A DNA stretch of 56,685 bases from contig CAZXFH010000019.1 in the NCBI GenBank assembly GCA_964640055.1, positions 1-56,685 on the forward strand, given 5' to 3'. Shown piece by piece: positions 18,324-27,917 of this stretch (positions are counted from its first letter, which is position 1; each line of letters starts with the position of its first letter). The stretch is from CAZXFH01 sp964640055. Lineage in GTDB: Bacteria > Fidelibacterota > UBA2242 > JAFGTP01. Position numbers and translations under genes: made by a program. Under the pieces are notes generated by a model, which was not told where the DNA came from, searched no databases, and saw only the letters and a program-made list of their open reading frames with translations.

Positions 18324-19078
18324 TATCCACCAAAATATATATTAACCCGATAAAACAAATTGGAAAAATCAAAAGAAGGCGCCTCATAGATCTTCTTACC
18401 ATCCATTTCCCAGCCGGAGTCGTCCATATAGGTATAGAGATAACCCACATTCACGCCCAAGGCACACCACCTTAATACATTATAGCGCAGGCCCACCGAC
18501 GGCATAACCATTGCGAACTCATTGTTCATGGACATTTGAAAATTATGGTAATTAATAGCTGATGAAACCGAGTCGGCTGCAACGCCCCGGTTCCACATTT
18601 CATCCCAGGAGAGTGCTCCTGAGGATTGATCGATGGTAATATCAGCGCTGCCACCCCCGAAAACCGCTCCCAGATAGAGCTCGGTTTTATTGAAGGGATG
18701 AAAGGCCTTTTCGATCAGAAAACCACCAAAGCCGATTCCCAGTTTGACCTCTTTAGCAATTTCTCCGGGTTTGCCATAGGATTTGCACTGACCACCGATA
18801 CCCAGGCCGCCCACACGAATATTGTTGCCAACATATCCCCAGCCGCCTCCGCCGGTCAGGTACATTTGGGAAGGCAAGGGGGCCAGGCCAATAGTCTGCA
18901 AGCGATCGTTCAGTGTGGGCAAATCCAATTCAAGAAAACCCATTTCAAAACCGCCAGCGCCACCTTTGAAATATCCATGGGTATCCCCCATCCAGCTGTC
19001 TGAATCTCCGGCCATTAAAGGCAGGTCAATGATTAGTATCAATATTAACATCATAAATTTGCGCATTAGTAACTCCAT
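18323..19078 (-). CDS. Glycine-rich envelope protein of the efflux operon, unknown function
   Basis: Protein of 251 aa with a signal peptide (FMMLILILIIDLPLMAG). Motifs shared with the neighbouring 305-aa protein are FKGGAGGF, GGGGWGYVGNNIRVGGLGIGG, FLIEKAFHPFNKTELYLG, the central RYNVLRWCALGVNVGYLY and the C-terminal LFYRVNIYFGG. The glycine- and aromatic-rich alternating pattern and final aromatic residue suggest an outer-membrane barrel. I cannot name the family. Its position between adaptor and ATPase in the exporter operon suggests an accessory role in export or a cargo-related role. Confidence 0.8.
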   Translation of the reverse strand: MELLMRKFMMLILILIIDLPLMAGDSDSWMGDTHGYFKGGAGGFEMGFLELDLPTLNDRLQTIGLAPLPSQMYLTGGGGWGYVGNNIRVGGLGIGGQCKSYGKPGEIAKEVKLGIGFGGFLIEKAFHPFNKTELYLGAVFGGGSADITIDQSSGALSWDEMWNRGVAADSVSSAINYHNFQMSMNNEFAMVMPSVGLRYNVLRWCALGVNVGYLYTYMDDSGWEMDGKKIYEAPSFDFSNLFYRVNIYFGG

Positions 19079-19115
19079 TTTTTAAGCGGTTTATTGGTTA
19101 TGATTCGCTGCAATT

Positions 19116-20033
19116 CTAGCCACCAAAATAAAGGTTGAAGCGGTAGAAGACATTGGACAGATCCATCTCAGGAGCAGCATTGACATTGTCGCCGGAGGTT
19201 GACCAATCTTTGGCCTCTCCGTATAAGTAGCCAACATTAGCGCCGATTCCGATCCAGCGCAGGATATTATAGCGGAATCCGAGGGCGGGCATGGCTGTAA
19301 AGAAACGGCTTTTCATTTTCAGCTGATAATATTCATCGGTATCTGTGGTGTTTAAGCCTTGCCAGATTTCATCCCAATCCGGTTTGCCTTTCTGCTGCGT
19401 GATTTTTAAGGAGGCTTTACCACTCCCTAATGTGGTACCGAGATAAATTTCGGTTTTACTGAAAGGATGAAAGACCTTCTCAATTAAGAATCCGCTCAGA
19501 TTGAGGCGAAAGTTTATGTCCTGGGCAATATCCTGGGCATTTTTATCATTAGAAGAGAGTGAGCCACCGGCGCCGAACCCACCAATGCGGATATTTTTAC
19601 CCATAAAGACCCAGCCGCCGCCACCCATCATTTCCAGGCTGGTAGGCAGTGCATCCAACCCGATGGCGGTCAATTCGGTGTTCAGAGAGGATAGGTTCAT
19701 TTCCGGAAACAGATAGTAATCCCAGCCACCGGCCCCGCCACGGAAGAAACCGCTTTTTCTTTTCTTGCGGCGCCCGGATTCATCTTCGTACCATTCTATT
19801 TCTGTATCTTCATCTTCCGACAGGAATTCTTTAATACTAGGCTGGATTTTTTCCCAGGTTTTTAACCAATCGTCCTCTTCATCTTTAACCCGGTAATCCC
19901 GGCGAGGTTTGGTTTTAAGGGTATCTCCCGGCTCGGTTTGTACGCTATCTGATAAAGCGGGGTTCTGTGCAGGTTGTGAGAACAACCCGCTACCAAGCAT
20001 TAACATACAAAGCAAAGGTGCTATTTTTCTCAT
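19116..20033 (-). CDS. Glycine-rich envelope protein, paralogue of the adjacent gene
   Basis: Protein of 305 aa with a signal peptide (IAPLLCMLMLGSGLFSQ), then a charged linker rich in Asp/Glu/Lys (about residues 35-95). The conserved body shared with the next gene follows: FFRGGAGGWDYYLF, MMGGGGWVFMGKNIRIGGFGAGG, FLIEKVFHPFSKTEIYLG, FRYNILRWIGIGANVGYLYG and VFYRFNLYFGG. Duplication within the operon is clear. It overlaps the adaptor gene by 4 nt. The charged linker is unique to this copy and may reach other envelope parts. Function unknown. Confidence 0.8.
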   Translation of the reverse strand: MRKIAPLLCMLMLGSGLFSQPAQNPALSDSVQTEPGDTLKTKPRRDYRVKDEEDDWLKTWEKIQPSIKEFLSEDEDTEIEWYEDESGRRKKRKSGFFRGGAGGWDYYLFPEMNLSSLNTELTAIGLDALPTSLEMMGGGGWVFMGKNIRIGGFGAGGSLSSNDKNAQDIAQDINFRLNLSGFLIEKVFHPFSKTEIYLGTTLGSGKASLKITQQKGKPDWDEIWQGLNTTDTDEYYQLKMKSRFFTAMPALGFRYNILRWIGIGANVGYLYGEAKDWSTSGDNVNAAPEMDLSNVFYRFNLYFGG

Positions 20034-21298
20034 TTTTCTTCTCCTTCAGATTTTTTTGGTAATATTTTTAACGGTTGACCATCTTTTAGATCGGAGCTTA
20101 TGACTTTATAAGGCCCCGTGACAATAATGTCGCCTTCAGACAGACCCGTTAGGACTTCGAAGTGGCTCTCGCTGCTAATACCAACTTTAACCGGTTGTTG
20201 TTTTGCCACTGGCTGAGCCCCCTTTTCCAGCAGCCCGGAATCACGGCCTTCACTCCGGGGATATTTGGCAACGAAAACAACTTCTTCTTCTGGATCCTGA
20301 TTTAAGGGTGTCAGCTCCGTAGCGTCTCCCGAATTATTTTGAGCGATCGAATCGGAAAGCGGCTGACGCACGGTCAGGGACTGGATGGGAATGCCCAGGG
20401 CGTTTTGTTTTATGGCGGTAATAATATCCACGGTGGCCGACATCCCCGGACGAAACCGTTTATCGTGTTCTAATACTGAAATAATCACATCAAAATTAGT
20501 CACTTGCTCTTGAGTGCCCCGCCCGCGCACCGTAGCGCTATGGGCAATCTCTGAGACCACGCCGGTAAAGAATTCGTCGGGTATTGCATCGACTTCGATC
20601 TTGGTTGTATCCCCGAGGCTGACATCGATGACATCGGTTTCATCCACTTCCACTTCAACCTCCATACGGGACATATCAGAAATAATTAGGATAACATCCT
20701 CCTGAAAAGTAGAGCCAACAGCCATTTCACCGATCTCTTTACGCAGGTCAGTAATCGTGCCGTCCATCGGGGCCACAATGCGCGTCTTTTCCAGATCGTC
20801 CATAACCTGTTTCAATGAGGCCTGCGCCTGTTCTACCTGACTGGCAGCCATTTCCGCCTGTGCCTGGGCTGCTTCCAATTCCGCCTCGGAGGTTAATTGA
20901 TTTTGATAAAGAGCCTGGGTTCTTTTTAGCTCACTTTGTACTTTTTTATGATTGGCCTGGGCTGATTTTAAATTGGATAAGGCCTGTTCATGGGTTGCTT
21001 CATAACGGGTCCGATCCAATTCCACCAGTAAATCGCCCTTTTTAACCACGTCCCCTTCTTTAATTGTAATATTGATGATACGTGCACTGACTTTGGCACT
21101 TTTGCGGACCTGAACCACTGGTTTTAGTGCCCCGGAGGCATTAACGGTTTGCACAATTTTCATCGGTTTAACATTATCGGTTTTTACGGCAAGAGGGTTT
21201 TCCTTATCCTTTTTAAGATTAAAAATGACAATAATTCCTATAATGGCTATGCCTGTGATTAAAACAAATAATTTTTTACGGTTTTTCTTTTTTTTCAT
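20030..21298 (-). CDS. HlyD/MacA-type periplasmic adaptor protein
   Basis: Membrane fusion protein of 422 aa with an N-terminal anchor (LFVLITGIAIIGIIVIF) and a biotinyl-lipoyl-like half (KVSARIINITIKEGDVVKKGDLLVELD). A long helical hairpin of heptads (about residues 95-165, rich in Ala/Gln/Glu/Leu) precedes the returning lipoyl half (VAPMDGTITDLRKEIGEMAVGS). A beta-barrel domain and C-terminal part end with TGLSEGDIIVTGPYKVISS. It connects the inner-membrane permeases to the TolC-like channel encoded just upstream (24 bp). A Ser/Glu/Asp-rich insertion near residues 310-350 is not typical. Confidence 0.93.
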   Translation of the reverse strand: MKKKKNRKKLFVLITGIAIIGIIVIFNLKKDKENPLAVKTDNVKPMKIVQTVNASGALKPVVQVRKSAKVSARIINITIKEGDVVKKGDLLVELDRTRYEATHEQALSNLKSAQANHKKVQSELKRTQALYQNQLTSEAELEAAQAQAEMAASQVEQAQASLKQVMDDLEKTRIVAPMDGTITDLRKEIGEMAVGSTFQEDVILIISDMSRMEVEVEVDETDVIDVSLGDTTKIEVDAIPDEFFTGVVSEIAHSATVRGRGTQEQVTNFDVIISVLEHDKRFRPGMSATVDIITAIKQNALGIPIQSLTVRQPLSDSIAQNNSGDATELTPLNQDPEEEVVFVAKYPRSEGRDSGLLEKGAQPVAKQQPVKVGISSESHFEVLTGLSEGDIIVTGPYKVISSDLKDGQPLKILPKKSEGEEK

Positions 21299-21322
21299 TG
21301 GTTATTTCCCACAATTATATTT

Positions 21323-22618
21323 TTAAAGGGTCCCCATATTCCAATGCAACCATATTTCTGCAATTTTAGCATCATATTTTGTGATGATAAGCTCACTTTT
21401 GGCACGGGTTAAGTTGGCCTGGGCATCCAGCACCTCCAAAAGGGTGGCTGAATTCAGATTATACATTTCCTGGGCCAGACGTAAATCTTCCTGGGCCGAG
21501 GCAATATTCAGTTGGTTAATTTCCAACATTTCACGATAGGTGTTTAAGTTCAACAACAGATTTTCCAGTTGATTCATTATTTCCAGACGCTGTTTGCGGA
21601 TCCTTTCATCGTAAAGGTTATATTGGATCTTTTTTTGTTCAATATTGGTCTTACGACGAAATCCATCGAAGATCGACCAGCCCAGATTAAAGGACAAGGA
21701 GGTATTCCACCATTTATCCATTTCCGAAAAAGTGCGCTCAAACTCTCTTCCACCTCTTGAATAGCTGAACTGAGAGGTGAGACTGGGAAACAGGTTGCCG
21801 CGGGCAAGGCGATAATGTAGATCAGCCGATTGCTTTTGTTCCCGTAAAAGCTGCAATTGTTTATTGTTTTTAAGCGCATAATTCTGGGCTGATCGCCGGT
21901 CGATGGGCTTGGGTGGCTGATAGCTGTCCTCATAAATCTGCAAGGCATAGGAGGGGTTGTTCCCCATGGACTGATTTAATTGGGCCTTAGCCACGTCGAT
22001 CTGTTTTTTTTGCTGGATTACTTGCAGACGGGCGTTACCCGCTATGACTTGCGCTTTAAACAGATCCTTTTTGGCCACCCGGCCGATGTTGTACATTTCT
22101 TCGGTTTTGTTAAGTTGCGCTTTACTGTTTTCCAGGGATTTCTGATAAACTCTGAGGAGCTCCTGGGCTTTCATCAGGGTATAAAAATTTTCGGTGACAT
22201 TGGCAATAATATACTGACGGGTTTGTTCCTTGTCGAGCTGCGCTTCCTTATATTGGTTTTTAGCCAATTTTATCTGATTCCACCATTGGCCGCCATCATA
22301 GATGTTTTGGTTGTAGCGGAAGCCAAGATTGTAGTAGTCGCGGGAACTTTTTGCCTGAGAATACCTTTGACCATGAAAATAATATTCGCTTTCCCCCTGG
22401 GTTTGATGATCGGAACTGAGTCCGACCCCAACACTGGGGAGGATACCACTATAGGAAGCGGGAATACCCTGTTTGGTATATTCCGCCTGTTTTTGGGAGA
22501 TATTAAGGTCCGGATTATTTTTCAAGGCCTTTTCGAGGCAGGTTTCCAGTGATATTTTTTCCTGTGCCACTAAAAATTGAGAACAAAAGATGATAATAAA
22601 AAGCAGGTATTTACACAT
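21323..22618 (-). CDS. TolC-family outer membrane efflux protein
   Basis: Protein of 431 aa with a signal peptide (YLLFIIIFCSQFLVAQ) and the two-fold repeat of the outer membrane efflux family. The first half is SLETCLEKALKNNPDLNISQKQAE ... YNQNIYDGGQWWNQIKLA. The second is NYALKNNKQLQLLREQKQSADL ... NLGWSIFDGFRRKTNIEQ. Long alpha-helical coiled coils and a C-terminal EVLDAQANLTRAKSELI complete the pattern. It forms the trimeric outer-membrane duct of the exporter. It lies 13 bp after the YIP1-family gene. Confidence 0.94.
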   Translation of the reverse strand: MCKYLLFIIIFCSQFLVAQEKISLETCLEKALKNNPDLNISQKQAEYTKQGIPASYSGILPSVGVGLSSDHQTQGESEYYFHGQRYSQAKSSRDYYNLGFRYNQNIYDGGQWWNQIKLAKNQYKEAQLDKEQTRQYIIANVTENFYTLMKAQELLRVYQKSLENSKAQLNKTEEMYNIGRVAKKDLFKAQVIAGNARLQVIQQKKQIDVAKAQLNQSMGNNPSYALQIYEDSYQPPKPIDRRSAQNYALKNNKQLQLLREQKQSADLHYRLARGNLFPSLTSQFSYSRGGREFERTFSEMDKWWNTSLSFNLGWSIFDGFRRKTNIEQKKIQYNLYDERIRKQRLEIMNQLENLLLNLNTYREMLEINQLNIASAQEDLRLAQEMYNLNSATLLEVLDAQANLTRAKSELIITKYDAKIAEIWLHWNMGTL

Positions 22619-22631
22619 TATGAAATCCTAA

Positions 22632-23345
22632 TTATATTTTTACTAATCCACCAAAAAGGGCGGCAACAGTACAGTAGATTAACCAGATTATGAACACAAT
22701 CCAAAAGGCTTTAGACGTTTTTACTTTGTAGATAACCCCCAATCCGATACTGAGCAGAATCACCTTCCAGAGTGCAAAAAGATCCAAGTTCTGTGCAAAA
22801 CGAAAGAAAAAGGAATCACTTTGTTTTAGAAGAATTGCTAGGCCTGTATAAATTTTAGTGGTTTGCTGGGAAACCACTAAAGGGACTTTAACGGCCGAGG
22901 CAATGATATCGATCAGGGAGGTATAGGCGGTTACGCCCAAAAGAGGTAAAAAGGGTGATTCACCTCCCAGCAGAAAATTACCGGCAAACCATATGACGGC
23001 TGCGATAACCACCCATTTGATGAAAAGAATGACCGGCGTGGTCACATAGGCAAAGGGTGAACCGGCCTGATCTTTAATCCGGTGGATGGTGTTTTCTTTT
23101 TGGGCCTCACTGAGCCGGTCGCTATTCTCAATGCGTGAAATTTGCTCCTGAACGGCAATAGGGGTAACATAGGGAATCGTGATCCAAGAAACGATCACTA
23201 TCAATATCAAAGGCATCAACACGTCCCACCAGTTGCATTTTTCTTTTAAAGCTTTAAAAGTGCTGGAAGGTTCCCAGAAAATGGAAACAATCTTGGACGG
23301 TATCGATTTTTGATTTGAATTTGGCATATAACCTCCTGCCAACAA
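22632..23345 (-). CDS. YIP1-family integral membrane protein
   Basis: Polytopic membrane protein of 237 aa with about five hydrophobic segments, beginning SKIVSIFWEPSSTFKALKEKCNWWDVLMPLILIVIVSWI, a typical Yip1/DUF1282-like start (W-x-P-x-x-x-F). It is the first gene of the efflux operon and has an AGGAGG ribosome-binding site. Its role is unknown; it may aid assembly of the exporter, as such genes are often found with HlyD/MacB systems in FCB bacteria. Confidence 0.82.
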   Translation of the reverse strand: MLAGGYMPNSNQKSIPSKIVSIFWEPSSTFKALKEKCNWWDVLMPLILIVIVSWITIPYVTPIAVQEQISRIENSDRLSEAQKENTIHRIKDQAGSPFAYVTTPVILFIKWVVIAAVIWFAGNFLLGGESPFLPLLGVTAYTSLIDIIASAVKVPLVVSQQTTKIYTGLAILLKQSDSFFFRFAQNLDLFALWKVILLSIGLGVIYKVKTSKAFWIVFIIWLIYCTVAALFGGLVKI

Positions 23346-23389
23346 AAAAGTTTGTTTTTAGATGACACTAAACGGGAATGGTTGTCAAA

Positions 23390-24829
23390 TTATCCCAATT
23401 TTTCCTGGATCTTTTCCAGGAAATGATCTTTATGGGTTTCCATGTAAGCGCGTGCGTCTGCGTGGGTGTTGTCGATTTTGCCATCCAGAATGGCTTCTTC
23501 GATCTCATTTTTAATATAACCGACGGCAGGGCCCGGCTCGAGGTCAAAATAGGACATGATCTCGTCCCCTTTTACCGGAGACTGGAAAGCGCGCATTTTG
23601 TCCCGTTCCCTGACCTTTTCGATCAGCCGTTCAACCCGATCAAAGTTGGCCTGATACTGTGATGCTTTTTGCGGGTTTTTGGTAGTAATATCAGCCCGGC
23701 AGAGGGTTATGAGATCTGTTAGATCGTCGCCTACATCCACCAGTAAACGGCGCACGGCACTGTCAGTCACTCCCTCCTCAGCCAAGGCAATCGGCCGCAG
23801 GTGCAAGCGGGTCAATTTCATGGCATAATCACGCAACTTGTTAGGCAGCTTCAAGCGCCGGGATAACCGCTTAATCATTTTAGCGCCCAGTAGTTCATGG
23901 CCATAAAAGGTCCACCCGTGCCCTTCGATGAATTTTTTGGTATGAGGTTTTGCAATATCATGGACCAGGGCGGTAAACCGTAGTTCCAGTTTGTCACTCA
24001 TCTCAGCGACATTATCCAGTACTTGCAGACTATGCCTAAAAACATCTTTGTGATGAAAATCACTTTTTTGATCCAAGCCCTTCATCTGGGCAATTTCTGG
24101 CAGAATTATTTCCAGCAGGCCGCAACGATCCATGAGCAGGAAGCCGCAGGAGGGCTTTTGGGCTGATTTTAAAATTTTGATGAGTTCTTCAGTGATTCGT
24201 TCTTGTGAAATAATCGCCATGCGGTCCCGAACATCCGGAATGGCGGTAAAAGTTTCTTGTTCGATTTCAAAGTTTAATTGGGTGGCAAAACGGATCCCCC
24301 GCAGCATACGTAAAGGATCTTCGGCAAAGGTGATACGGGGCTCAAGGGGGGTGCGAATGATTCCCTGGTTTAAATCTTGTAGTCCCCCATAATGGTCAAT
24401 TAGTTGAAAAAAGGTGTCTTCATTAATAGACATGGCCATGGCATTAATAGTGAAATCCCGCCGGGCCAGGTCAGCAATCAGATCGCTTTGGGTCACCTGT
24501 GGTTTCCGTGAATTAGGCGCATAGTTTTCACTACGGGCTGTGGCAATTTCAATTTGCATCTGGTAGTAGGGTAGCATGGCCGTGCCAAATTTGGTGTATT
24601 CGATGACTTTTTTAATACCCAGTGTCTTGGCAATCAGATGGGCAAATTCAATTCCATTGCCTTCCACGGTAATATCGATATCCTGGGTGTGACGCCCTAA
24701 AAATTGATCCCGGATCGCACCGCCAACCAAGTAAGCGGCATACCCCTCTTGATCAGCAACCTGGCCGATCTTGCGCAGTAATGTTAACCGTTTATCATTT
24801 TTAGTGAAGAAGTCAGACAGTTCAGGCAT
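23390..24829 (-). CDS. cca: CCA tRNA nucleotidyltransferase with HD domain
   Basis: Protein of 479 aa. The nucleotidyltransferase head has AYLVGGAIRDQFLGRHTQDIDITVEGNG (about residues 34-62, with the catalytic D-x-D) and RRDFTINAMAMS. The RNA/nucleotide binding region includes EDPLRMLRGIRFATQL. The HD domain is in HKDVFRHSLQVLDNVAEM ... RFTALVHDIAKP. It adds or repairs the 3' CCA of tRNAs. The tRNA-Phe in this window lacks an encoded CCA, consistent with need for the enzyme. A poly(A) polymerase role cannot be excluded but fits less well. Confidence 0.92.
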   Translation of the reverse strand: MPELSDFFTKNDKRLTLLRKIGQVADQEGYAAYLVGGAIRDQFLGRHTQDIDITVEGNGIEFAHLIAKTLGIKKVIEYTKFGTAMLPYYQMQIEIATARSENYAPNSRKPQVTQSDLIADLARRDFTINAMAMSINEDTFFQLIDHYGGLQDLNQGIIRTPLEPRITFAEDPLRMLRGIRFATQLNFEIEQETFTAIPDVRDRMAIISQERITEELIKILKSAQKPSCGFLLMDRCGLLEIILPEIAQMKGLDQKSDFHHKDVFRHSLQVLDNVAEMSDKLELRFTALVHDIAKPHTKKFIEGHGWTFYGHELLGAKMIKRLSRRLKLPNKLRDYAMKLTRLHLRPIALAEEGVTDSAVRRLLVDVGDDLTDLITLCRADITTKNPQKASQYQANFDRVERLIEKVRERDKMRAFQSPVKGDEIMSYFDLEPGPAVGYIKNEIEEAILDGKIDNTHADARAYMETHKDHFLEKIQEKLG

Positions 24830-24979
24830 AATTTCTATTCACTCCAATCAAACTTAAATTTATTAAAAGGTGGATCAAATTCAAAGCCGGGACTTTAGTC
24901 TCTTCTGCCGATGAATAGGGCCTTATTCCTGATTTGAATGGAAATAATAAATTCAGCTAGAATGTGTGATATGAATATA

Positions 24980-25840
24980 TCAGAGGGTTTTAGTTGATGC
25001 GTACATTTCCCGGGCATGATAGGAGCTGCGCACCAAGGGGCCAGATTGAACTGCTTTAAAGCCCATCTCCAGACCGTTTTTGCGGTAATCATCAAACTCT
25101 TCAGGGGGGATATATCGTTCTACCGGTAAGTTGGTTCTCCGGGACTGGAGATATTGTCCTAACGTGAGCAGGTCGCAGTCCACTTGCCGGGCATCCCGCA
25201 TCAAGGCGATGACCTGAGACGTTGTTTCGCCTAATCCCAGCATCAACCCGGTTTTGGTAACCGCCCCCAGTTTTTTAGCCCGCTCTAACAGAAGCAATGC
25301 GCGTTGGTAGTCGGCTTGCGGCCGGACCTTAGGGTATAAGGCTGCTACGGTTTCCAGGTTGTGCCCTAAAACGTCGGGCCGGGTGGCAAGGACCTGCTCT
25401 AAAGAGTGCGGATCTCCCTGAAAGTCGGGAATGAGGACCTCGATTTTGCAGTGAGGCACTTTTTGACGGATTCGGCGGATGGTTTCGGCCCAATGCATCG
25501 CGCCACCGTCCGGCAGGTCATCGCGAGTAACCGAGGTAATCACACAGTGAGACAGTCCCATTAATTGCACGGCTTGTGCTATCCGTTCGGGTTCCTTTTT
25601 CTCTGGGACCACAGGGCTGGCATGCCGGACAGCACAGAAACCACAGTTACGCGTACAAATGCGTCCCAGTAACATTAAGGTGGCGGTCCGATGGCGCCAG
25701 CACTCACCTTGGTTCGGACAGCGTGCCTCTTGGCAAACGGTATGCAGCCTATAGGTTTGCACGATAGCGCGCATTTCCCGGAAGCTATCATTGACGGTAT
25801 ATTTAACTTTCAGCCAGGCAGGTTTGCGGTTATTGGCCAT
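24980..25840 (-). CDS. lipA: Lipoyl synthase
   Basis: Radical SAM enzyme of about 286 aa with the auxiliary cluster motif CQEARCPNQGECW (C-x4-C-x5-C) and the radical SAM motif CTRNCGFCAV. GHNLETVAALYPKVR and the C-terminal GLEMGFKAVQSGPLVRSSYHA are family features. It inserts two sulfurs into protein-bound octanoyl groups. I chose the ATG at 25840 (MANNRKPAWLK), preceded by GGTGAT; it overlaps the lipB stop by 11 nt. A longer form from 25867 is possible. It ends the lpd-lipB-lipA run. Confidence 0.95.
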   Translation of the reverse strand: MANNRKPAWLKVKYTVNDSFREMRAIVQTYRLHTVCQEARCPNQGECWRHRTATLMLLGRICTRNCGFCAVRHASPVVPEKKEPERIAQAVQLMGLSHCVITSVTRDDLPDGGAMHWAETIRRIRQKVPHCKIEVLIPDFQGDPHSLEQVLATRPDVLGHNLETVAALYPKVRPQADYQRALLLLERAKKLGAVTKTGLMLGLGETTSQVIALMRDARQVDCDLLTLGQYLQSRRTNLPVERYIPPEEFDDYRKNGLEMGFKAVQSGPLVRSSYHAREMYASTKTL

Positions 25841-26507
25841 GATGATCACCGGATTTGAATTGAACATTTACAAAGCCAAAGAGTGATTTAAACTGAGCCA
25901 CTACTTTTGATTTTACTTCCTCCCATTGCACAGTGGGATCCAAGTCGGCTAGCCGTGTTATCCCTTTTGTGGTAATTCCGCAGGGAATGATGCCGCCAAA
26001 CAGGGACAGGTCGGTAAACACGTTAAGGGCGAAACCATGCATGGTAACCCATTTTGAGACCCGCATGCCCAGAGCAGCTACTTTTTCATTGTCCACCCAC
26101 ACGCCGGTCAATCCTTGCAGGCGCCGGCCCTGGATATGGTATTCTTTTAACAGGTTGATCAATACCTCTTCCACGGTGGCGACATACCGCCGGACGCTTA
26201 TCATATGACTTTTCAGATTGAAGATAGGGTACCCGACCAGCTGTCCGGGACCATGATAGGTGATATCCCCGCCACGATCAACCTGAATAACGTCAATGCC
26301 TCTTTTTTTTAGGTATTCCTGGGTAGCGATCAAATTTTGTTGGTCAGCATTTTTACCCAGGGTATAGACATGGGGATGTTCCACCAGGATCAGGGTGTCG
26401 GGAATCGCCGATTTTACCCGTTTAGCGTGGATTTCCTGCTGCAAATTCCAGGTTTCTTGATAAGCCCGGCGTCCCAGATCCATCACATTTAAGGTTAACT
26501 TATTCAT
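25830..26507 (-). CDS. lipB: Lipoyl(octanoyl) transferase
   Basis: Protein of 225 aa with hallmark motifs HPHVYTLGK, VDRGGDITYHGPGQLVGYPI, GVWVDNEKVAALGMRVSKWVTMHGFALNV and the active-site Cys in GGIIPCGITTKGITRL (with the catalytic Lys just after). It moves octanoate from acyl carrier protein to lipoyl domains, ahead of LipA. It lies 12 bp after lpd and overlaps lipA. With lplA broken at 7.7 kb, this pair provides de novo lipoylation. Confidence 0.96.
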   Translation of the reverse strand: MNKLTLNVMDLGRRAYQETWNLQQEIHAKRVKSAIPDTLILVEHPHVYTLGKNADQQNLIATQEYLKKRGIDVIQVDRGGDITYHGPGQLVGYPIFNLKSHMISVRRYVATVEEVLINLLKEYHIQGRRLQGLTGVWVDNEKVAALGMRVSKWVTMHGFALNVFTDLSLFGGIIPCGITTKGITRLADLDPTVQWEEVKSKVVAQFKSLFGFVNVQFKSGDHHGQ

Positions 26508-26519
26508 ATACCCGATCGG

Positions 26520-27917
26520 TTAGATATGAATGGCTTCATCATAGGCATTCAGGACCGCCTCCCGAATGGCTTCCGAAAGAGTGGGGTGGGCATGTAAATT
26601 GGCTTTAATGGCGTCCCGCCCCAGTTTTTCATTCAAGGCCAGGCTGAGTTCCGGTAACAATTCAGTGGCTTCTGCTCCCAGGATATGGGTTCCCAGCAAT
26701 TGATTGGATTTATTATCCATAATGACTTTTACCAAACCATCTGTTTCACCGCTGACCACACTCTTTCCATTGGCGCGGAAAGGAAATTTGCCAATCCGTA
26801 GATCCAAGCCTCTTGCCCGGGCTGTCTGTTCGGTTAAGCCGACACTGGCTACCTGTGGGTGGCAATAGGTACAGGCCGGGATGGCATCATAATTGACAGG
26901 GGCCGGATCCTGGTGAAGCATTTTTTCTACGGTATAGACACCCTCTGCCGAGGCTACATGGGCCAGAAAAGGTTCGCCGATCACATCGCCGATGGCATAG
27001 ATATTATCAACTGTGGTCTGATAATTTTGATTTGTTTTAATAATTCCTTTTTCGACTTTAATCCCGGTCTTTTCCAGTCCCAGATTGTTAATATTCGGAG
27101 CGACACCAACCGCCATTAAGGCATACTGCGCACGCACAGATTCTTGGGTTTTATCCTGCACCACAGTTAGTTTGACACCCTCATCATCGGTTTCCAAATG
27201 GTCAACCTTAGTATTGGCAAGTATATTGATCTTTTGCTTCTTCAAGGCGCGGGTCAATTCTTTGACAATGTCACTGTCTTCATTAGGTAAAATATGGGGC
27301 ATCATCTCGATCAGTGTGATCTCACAGCCCAGGGTACTCATGATATAAGCAAACTCCACCCCGATGGCACCGGCACCAATGATTGCCATGGAAGCGGGTT
27401 GCCTTTCCAAAACCATGGCGTCCCGACTGGTAATCACCCGTTCGTGATCGATTTCAATCCCCGGCACAGAGCGTGGGTGGGCGCCAGTGGCAAGGATAAT
27501 ATGATCTGCCGTAAGGGTGGCTGTCATTTTTTGGTTTTCAGCATATATTTCAACGTTGTGATGATCTGTGAGCTTTCCAAACCCTGTAACCGGAGTAATA
27601 TCATTCTTTTTGAAAAGGTAAGCCACGCCCTTGGAGAGGCGTTTGGCGGCTAAGCGACTGTGCTGAACCACTTTTTTAAAATCGTAGCCCGGGTTGTTGA
27701 TATTTATTCCAAACCGACTTGCAGACTGAATATCCCGCCACAGATCAGCTGATTTAATTAAGGCTTTGGTTGGGATACAGCCCCAGTTAAGGCAGATACC
27801 ACCCCATTCCGCCTTTTCCACACAGGCCACTTTTTTACCGAGCTGCGCGGCGCGAATAGCGGCCACGTAGCCGCCCGGTCCACTGCCGACAACCACCACA
27901 TCGAATTTTTTTGTCAT
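26520..27917 (-). CDS. lpdA: Dihydrolipoyl dehydrogenase
   Basis: Flavoprotein disulfide reductase of 465 aa: FAD motif VVVGSGPGGYVAAIRAAQLG, redox pair Cys42/Cys47 in GGICLNWGCIPTKAL, NAD motif IGAGAIGVEFAYIM, second FAD motif YAIGDVIGEPFLAH and C-terminal active-site His in HAHPTLSEAIRE. It reoxidises dihydrolipoyl domains of 2-oxoacid dehydrogenases or the glycine cleavage system. Its ATG shares one base with the nfo stop (TAATG). No E1/E2 or gcv genes are intact in the window. Confidence 0.96.
   Translation of the reverse strand: MTKKFDVVVVGSGPGGYVAAIRAAQLGKKVACVEKAEWGGICLNWGCIPTKALIKSADLWRDIQSASRFGININNPGYDFKKVVQHSRLAAKRLSKGVAYLFKKNDITPVTGFGKLTDHHNVEIYAENQKMTATLTADHIILATGAHPRSVPGIEIDHERVITSRDAMVLERQPASMAIIGAGAIGVEFAYIMSTLGCEITLIEMMPHILPNEDSDIVKELTRALKKQKINILANTKVDHLETDDEGVKLTVVQDKTQESVRAQYALMAVGVAPNINNLGLEKTGIKVEKGIIKTNQNYQTTVDNIYAIGDVIGEPFLAHVASAEGVYTVEKMLHQDPAPVNYDAIPACTYCHPQVASVGLTEQTARARGLDLRIGKFPFRANGKSVVSGETDGLVKVIMDNKSNQLLGTHILGAEATELLPELSLALNEKLGRDAIKANLHAHPTLSEAIREAVLNAYDEAIHI

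Noticed and set aside
24895..25095. 66-codon minus-strand frame at the lipA end
   Set aside because: It overlaps lipA in another frame and has no independent signals.
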